From Thiohalocapsa halophila (lineage in GTDB: Bacteria; Pseudomonadota; Gammaproteobacteria; Chromatiales; Chromatiaceae): a stretch of DNA of 46,374 bases. The DNA lies in the NCBI RefSeq assembly GCF_016583825.1, contig NZ_NRRV01000042.1, positions 1-46,374 of the forward strand. The letters are read 5' to 3'. How positions within the stretch are numbered: position 1 is the first letter of the stretch; every line of letters starts with the position of its first letter. This document shows, in pieces, positions 43,463-46,374 of this stretch. Both the position numbers and the translations under genes were made by a program. The notes under the pieces are model-generated. The model saw nothing but the letters and a program-made list of their open reading frames with translations, was not told where the DNA came from and searched no databases.

Positions 43463-43822
43463 TTACGGGCGAGAGCTGGTCTGCTGCCAGGGCCAACGTC
43501 CCTTCAGCTCCAGCTCCAGCGTGAAGCTCAGGAAGGTCCGGATCAGGACGATGATCGCCAGCACCCCGACGGTCTCGAAGGTCAGCTCCACGGCTACGGT
43601 ATGAATGATGTCTGCGGCCACCAGAAATTCCAATCCCAGCAGGATTCCCCTGCCCAGCACTTGTCTGACCTCGCCATAGGCCGCCGACAGGTCTCGCCCG
43701 CGCACCGCCTGGACGACAAACAGCCCGAGGACATAGAAGCTCACCAGGCCGATGACCGTGATACCCACGGCCTCCACCGACATGGCGACAGCCTCGGCTA
43801 TAGGCTTGATGAGCTCATTCAT
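43463..43822 (-). CDS. DUF1622 membrane protein
   Basis: A 119-residue inner-membrane protein with three predicted helices: AVGITVIGLVSFYVLGLFVV, the LLGLEFLVAADIIHTVAVEL segment and VGVLAIIVLIRTFLSFTLEL. The LGLEFLVAADII block and the IRTFLSFTLE ending are typical of DUF1622. The function is unknown. It is followed on the same strand, upstream, by two further small genes, which may form one transcript. No convincing Shine-Dalgarno is seen. Confidence 0.82.
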   Translation of the reverse strand: MNELIKPIAEAVAMSVEAVGITVIGLVSFYVLGLFVVQAVRGRDLSAAYGEVRQVLGRGILLGLEFLVAADIIHTVAVELTFETVGVLAIIVLIRTFLSFTLELELKGRWPWQQTSSRP

Positions 43823-43844
43823 GGCCGGCGGCTGCCCATGGCAT

Positions 43845-44264
43845 TCAACCGTAGGGCCCGAAAAAGATCATGCCGCCCCAGAACACCGCGCAGACCACGG
43901 CAAACGAGAAGCACGCGCGCATGATGAAATTCTGGGCCGGACTCGACGCCTGAAGCGCTTCGCGAAACAGTCCCACATCGTCCGGCAGGTTCGTCTCGGC
44001 GGCCACGATCGCCGTCACCAAGCGCTGCTGGATCTCAATGGACTGCCAAATGATCAGGGCTCCGGTCAGCGAAAACAGAAACAACACCATGTTCGCGGCG
44101 CGGGCGGTGTCCGGATGGATCTGTACCTTGTCGAACGCCAGCATCAGCGCCAGGATCGCCAAGATTTGGATCGCGGAGAAGACATTGAACCGCGACCAGA
44201 ACCGATCCAGCTCGGAATTGAGCGTTGTGATGTAGACCTCGAGATATTGGGGGATCTGGATCAT
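43845..44264 (-). CDS. hypothetical membrane protein
   Basis: A 139-residue protein with three likely membrane helices: FSAIQILAILALMLAFDKVQ, ANMVLFLFSLTGALIIWQSI and IMRACFSFAVVCAVFWGGMI. The N-terminus is a short amphipathic region. I do not recognise a family. It lies 22 bp upstream of the DUF1622 gene, so the two small membrane proteins may act together. Confidence 0.7.
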   Translation of the reverse strand: MIQIPQYLEVYITTLNSELDRFWSRFNVFSAIQILAILALMLAFDKVQIHPDTARAANMVLFLFSLTGALIIWQSIEIQQRLVTAIVAAETNLPDDVGLFREALQASSPAQNFIMRACFSFAVVCAVFWGGMIFFGPYG

Positions 44265-44288
44265 GGCTGCATCGTCGGTTCCAAGCGT

Positions 44289-44654
44289 TCAGACGTAGTC
44301 GCGAACGAATTCATAGTAGCCTCGAGGGCCGGCGGTGGAATGGCGCTTGACCGAGCGCTTGATCTTTTCCAAGCGCGCAATGTATTCCTTCAGGGTGAGG
44401 TCGCTCTGCTCCCCCACGCGTTTCCGGCCAACCTTCACACACCAGTCGACCACGCCCTCGGTGCCGGGCAGGACCTTCAACGGCTGGTTCTTGGCATAGC
44501 CGAACGCCTGCTTGACGGCTACCTTGGCGCTGTCGATGGCAAACATGCACTGGGTGTCCGTGAGCGAAGGCGAGCGCTCATAGGCGGTACGCAGCCCGAA
44601 TTCGATATTCTGGCAGACGTCGAGGTGTGGGTCGTCGTTGAAGTCTGTGGACAT
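44289..44654 (-). CDS. hypothetical 121-residue protein
   Basis: Unrecognised soluble protein. It has Cys residues in LDVCQNIEF, DTQCMFAID and VVDWCVKVG, and a basic, helical C-terminus (LEKIKRSVKRHSTAGPRGYY). It is encoded 24 bp upstream of the membrane protein gene on the same strand. Codon use is like the neighbours. Function unknown. Confidence 0.68.
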   Translation of the reverse strand: MSTDFNDDPHLDVCQNIEFGLRTAYERSPSLTDTQCMFAIDSAKVAVKQAFGYAKNQPLKVLPGTEGVVDWCVKVGRKRVGEQSDLTLKEYIARLEKIKRSVKRHSTAGPRGYYEFVRDYV

Positions 44655-44814
44655 GGCTGGAGGTTCTCTGTTGATGCGTTATTTGTTCTGGTGCTCGCGG
44701 CTAGGATTGCCAAAGCAATCGGTAGACACTTGCCGCGTCAGGGCGTTGACCGTAAGTCCAACCAGCTGCACGGTGCTCGCTGGCTTCCACGCTCCGGCGT
44801 GGGAGCAAAGACTG

Positions 44815-44894
44815 GTAGGCTGGACGAGCGACAGCGAAGTCCACGCCGGCGCCACCCGTAAGCTGGTGGACTGCGCTTCGCTTGTCCATCCTAC
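44815..44894. repeat. dispersed inverted repeat of a second type
   Basis: GTAGGCTGGACGAGCGACAG and onward on the left pairs imperfectly with GCTTCGCTTGTCCATCCTAC on the right, with a spacer of about 17 bases. Just before it, CCACGC-TCCG-GCGTGG (near 44787) is a separate small hairpin. Both look like mobile intergenic hairpins. The right arm touches the 3' end of the pRiA4b-type gene. Confidence 0.75.
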
Positions 44895-45523
44895 GCCCGG
44901 CCCGTGCCCTCGTGGTCGGCGTTGTGATCGGGGCCTCGGCTGGCTGGCCAGCCAGTCGGCCTGAGCGCCGAGAGCGCCTCATTGGTATCGTCGAGGTCGA
45001 ACGCCTCCGGATCGATCTGGCCTCCGACCCACTCAAGCATGTCTTGGTGCTCCGGATCGGACGGGTCTGCCAGGGTTCTGAGCAGCTGCGCGTAACCCCA
45101 GATCCCCCCGCAATCCTCGGGCGGGCACGCACGCTTGCCTTTGATACAAAGCGGCAGTGTTTGGGTCTCATCGAACGGCAGCACCTTCTCTACCAGAATC
45201 TGATGCTCCCAGCCGTCGCCGAAATCATAGTCGTAGCGCATCGAGTCCTTCTCCTTGCGCAACAGGTCCATCAGCTTGACCTCGGCTTCGTCCTTGAGGT
45301 CGAACTCGAAGCCAAATTTGTCGTCGGGGATGCCATAGACGCGGCCGTTCGCCAGGAAATGATGCAGGTGCGAGTCCGTCCACCCCATGGCGATCTGGAT
45401 CACCTCGTGCAGCACATCCAGCGCCAGGTCACTCGGCACCAGCACCCGCCGCCAGATGGGCGGCTTCGCACCCCTGAGCGTGATTTTCAACTGATAGATC
45501 CGATTTGGTCGTTTTGCGGGCAT
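44891..45523 (-). CDS. plasmid pRiA4b ORF-3 family protein
   Basis: A 210-residue protein of the pRiA4b ORF-3 family, found on plasmids, in insertion-sequence passenger genes and on chromosomes; function unknown. Recognisable blocks are YQLKITLRGAKPPIWRRVLV, the HEVIQIAMGWTDSHLHHF region, YDYDFGDGWEHQILVEKV and CIKGKRACPPEDCGGIWGY. The C-terminal tail after about residue 190 (SRGPDHNADHEGTGRA) is non-conserved and runs into the dispersed repeat, so the stop codon is probably supplied by the repeat. Confidence 0.88.
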   Translation of the reverse strand: MPAKRPNRIYQLKITLRGAKPPIWRRVLVPSDLALDVLHEVIQIAMGWTDSHLHHFLANGRVYGIPDDKFGFEFDLKDEAEVKLMDLLRKEKDSMRYDYDFGDGWEHQILVEKVLPFDETQTLPLCIKGKRACPPEDCGGIWGYAQLLRTLADPSDPEHQDMLEWVGGQIDPEAFDLDDTNEALSALRPTGWPASRGPDHNADHEGTGRA

Positions 45524-45656
45524 GGCTACGGGTCTCGGTGGTCGCTCAAGCGAGCTGGTGGATTGCGGCAGCGGCGACGCTGAGGGGGCGGTGCCGATCA
45601 GCTAGCGAGCCTGGTAGGTCGCAAATCATGGCCTGCCGCCTGTTTTCTGTCCGCTC

Positions 45657-45854
45657 CTACGCCGCGATGCCCTCGAGGGTGATCCGTCCGACATCCGTGC
45701 GCTCGCTGGCATGCTCGAATGTCATCATGCAGATGTTCCCCACTGCATCCAGGTCCAGCAGCGTGTTCTCGTCAAGGTCCCGGCTTTCGGCGATTTCTCC
45801 CGCGCGAAGCTCGATGTAGAGAGTGTCGGTGTCGTCAAAGTAAGTGACCTTCAT
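45657..45854 (-). CDS. DUF2283 protein, possible antitoxin
   Basis: A 65-residue protein with the DUF2283 pattern: MKVTYFDDTDTLYIELRAGE, then ESRDLDENTLLDLDAVGNIC. Its ATG overlaps the stop of the DUF4258-like gene by four bases (ATGA), so the two are translationally coupled. DUF2283 proteins are commonly paired with small DUF4258 proteins in toxin-antitoxin-like arrangements, with DUF2283 as the presumed antitoxin. Activity is not shown by the sequence. Confidence 0.83.
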   Translation of the reverse strand: MKVTYFDDTDTLYIELRAGEIAESRDLDENTLLDLDAVGNICMMTFEHASERTDVGRITLEGIAA

Positions 45855-46060
45855 GGCGTGAGCCTGCGGTCGAAGAATGCATTATGAACGGTGCGGCCGT
45901 CGCTCAACAGCACGACGCGAAGATACCTTCCTTCTGCCTCCATGATACGCTTCCACGGTCTAATCCTCCCATCTGCCTGAACGAGCTCCGCGTCAGGCGA
46001 CAGCGCTGTTGACTCAATCCACTCCGTGCGAATCCAGGCGCGGTCCGGGCGCTTCCGCAT
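45851..46060 (-). CDS. DUF4258-like protein, possible toxin
   Basis: A 69-residue basic protein: RPDRAWIRTEWIESTALSPD, IRPWKRIMEAEGRYLRVVLL and DGRTVHNAFFDRRL match the usual DUF4258/BrnT-like partner of DUF2283, including the conserved NAFFDRR ending. It is the first gene of the pair and starts at the ATG at 46060. I infer a toxin-like or RNase-like role from the pairing only. An AT-rich region upstream (46080-46250) probably contains its promoter. Confidence 0.72.
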   Translation of the reverse strand: MRKRPDRAWIRTEWIESTALSPDAELVQADGRIRPWKRIMEAEGRYLRVVLLSDGRTVHNAFFDRRLTP

Positions 46061-46374
46061 CGAGTCAAACTAGCGCGTCGTTTTCATCTTGTCATCGGTG
46101 CTGCGGGGGCTCTCCTGTAACCTATTGATAAGCGGGTCTCTAGGGGGCTAAACGGTTACGGATCTTCGGTATATCCGAATCCTCTAAACCTGCTTGATCG
46201 GTTATTGAGCCTGACCCGAATGGCACTAATTTAAGCGGCGTCTTCACAAAAACAGTCACTTAGCGAAGCGCTTGGCCTGCAACCCGAACAGCTCCAGGCC
46301 GTCCGACATGCGAAGACCGCCCGCTTGTGCCGCAGGAGAGCTTGGATCGTCGTATCGTAGTCAACGTAAGTGTC
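46061..46374. other. AT-richer stretch at the window end, possible partial CDS
   Basis: No secure gene. The part from 46080 to 46250 is clearly richer in A+T than the rest and likely holds promoters. On the minus strand, a frame with RMSDGLELFGLQAKRFAK ends at a stop near 46256 and looks protein-like, but an in-frame TGA lies upstream within the window edge, and another frame (VDYDTTIQALLRHKRAVFA) is also open. It could be the broken end of a gene continuing outside. Confidence 0.35.

Noticed and set aside
43137..43924. 254-residue plus-strand frame opposite the LprI and DUF1622 genes
   Set aside because: Shadow frame; the minus-strand genes have signal peptides, membrane helices and known domains.

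Overview
The window is GC-rich, densely coding DNA from a gammaproteobacterium, most likely of the order Chromatiales (purple sulfur bacteria and relatives). I infer this from the conserved block tsaC-topA-smg-dprA-lysM / def-fmt-rsmB-DUF4390-ntrYX-trkAH, a form IV 'photo'-type RuBisCO-like protein, CbbQ/CbbO, the anaerobic ubiquinone genes ubiU/ubiV and a PEP-CTERM surface protein. No marker gene fixes the genus.

Layout. Positions 1-6.2 kb (minus strand): tsaC (cut by the window edge), topA, smg, dprA and a LysM protein. Positions 6.4-16.9 kb (plus strand): def, fmt, rsmB, a DUF4390 gene, ntrY, ntrX, trkA and trkH, many of them overlapping. Positions 16.9-24.7 kb are looser. A likely sigma54 promoter drives a PEP-CTERM protein gene. 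It is followed by a secreted peptidoglycan-binding protein, a truncated HAD phosphatase (pseudogene), an ABM-fold protein, a TPR protein, an orphan NtrC-type regulator and a 58-residue membrane peptide gene with its own promoter and terminator.

Positions 25-31.4 kb hold the most interesting module. A Helicobacter-type malate:quinone oxidoreductase, cbbQ and cbbO lie on the plus strand. They converge on a yjbQ-rlp operon on the minus strand. CbbQO is known as a RuBisCO activase, but the only RuBisCO-fold protein here is a non-carboxylating form IV protein.

Positions 31.5-46.4 kb: a radical SAM gene (yhcC), ubiU-ubiV, a six-copy array of hairpin repeats, a Uma2 nuclease, a SWIM/SNF2 helicase, two more copies of the same hairpin, class I nrdB, psiE, an LprI/DUF3298 protein, small membrane and hypothetical genes, a pRiA4b ORF-3 family protein and a DUF4258/DUF2283 pair.

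Two kinds of non-coding structure recur. Heptad-repeat arrays in inverted pairs lie upstream of trkA, trkH and ubiU. A family of about 71-74 bp hairpins flanks the Uma2-SNF2 block. Two NtrC-family AAA+ proteins contrast sharply: NtrX has lost both the Walker A lysine and the GAFTGA loop, while the orphan regulator at 22.9-24.2 kb keeps both and could serve the sigma54 promoter.
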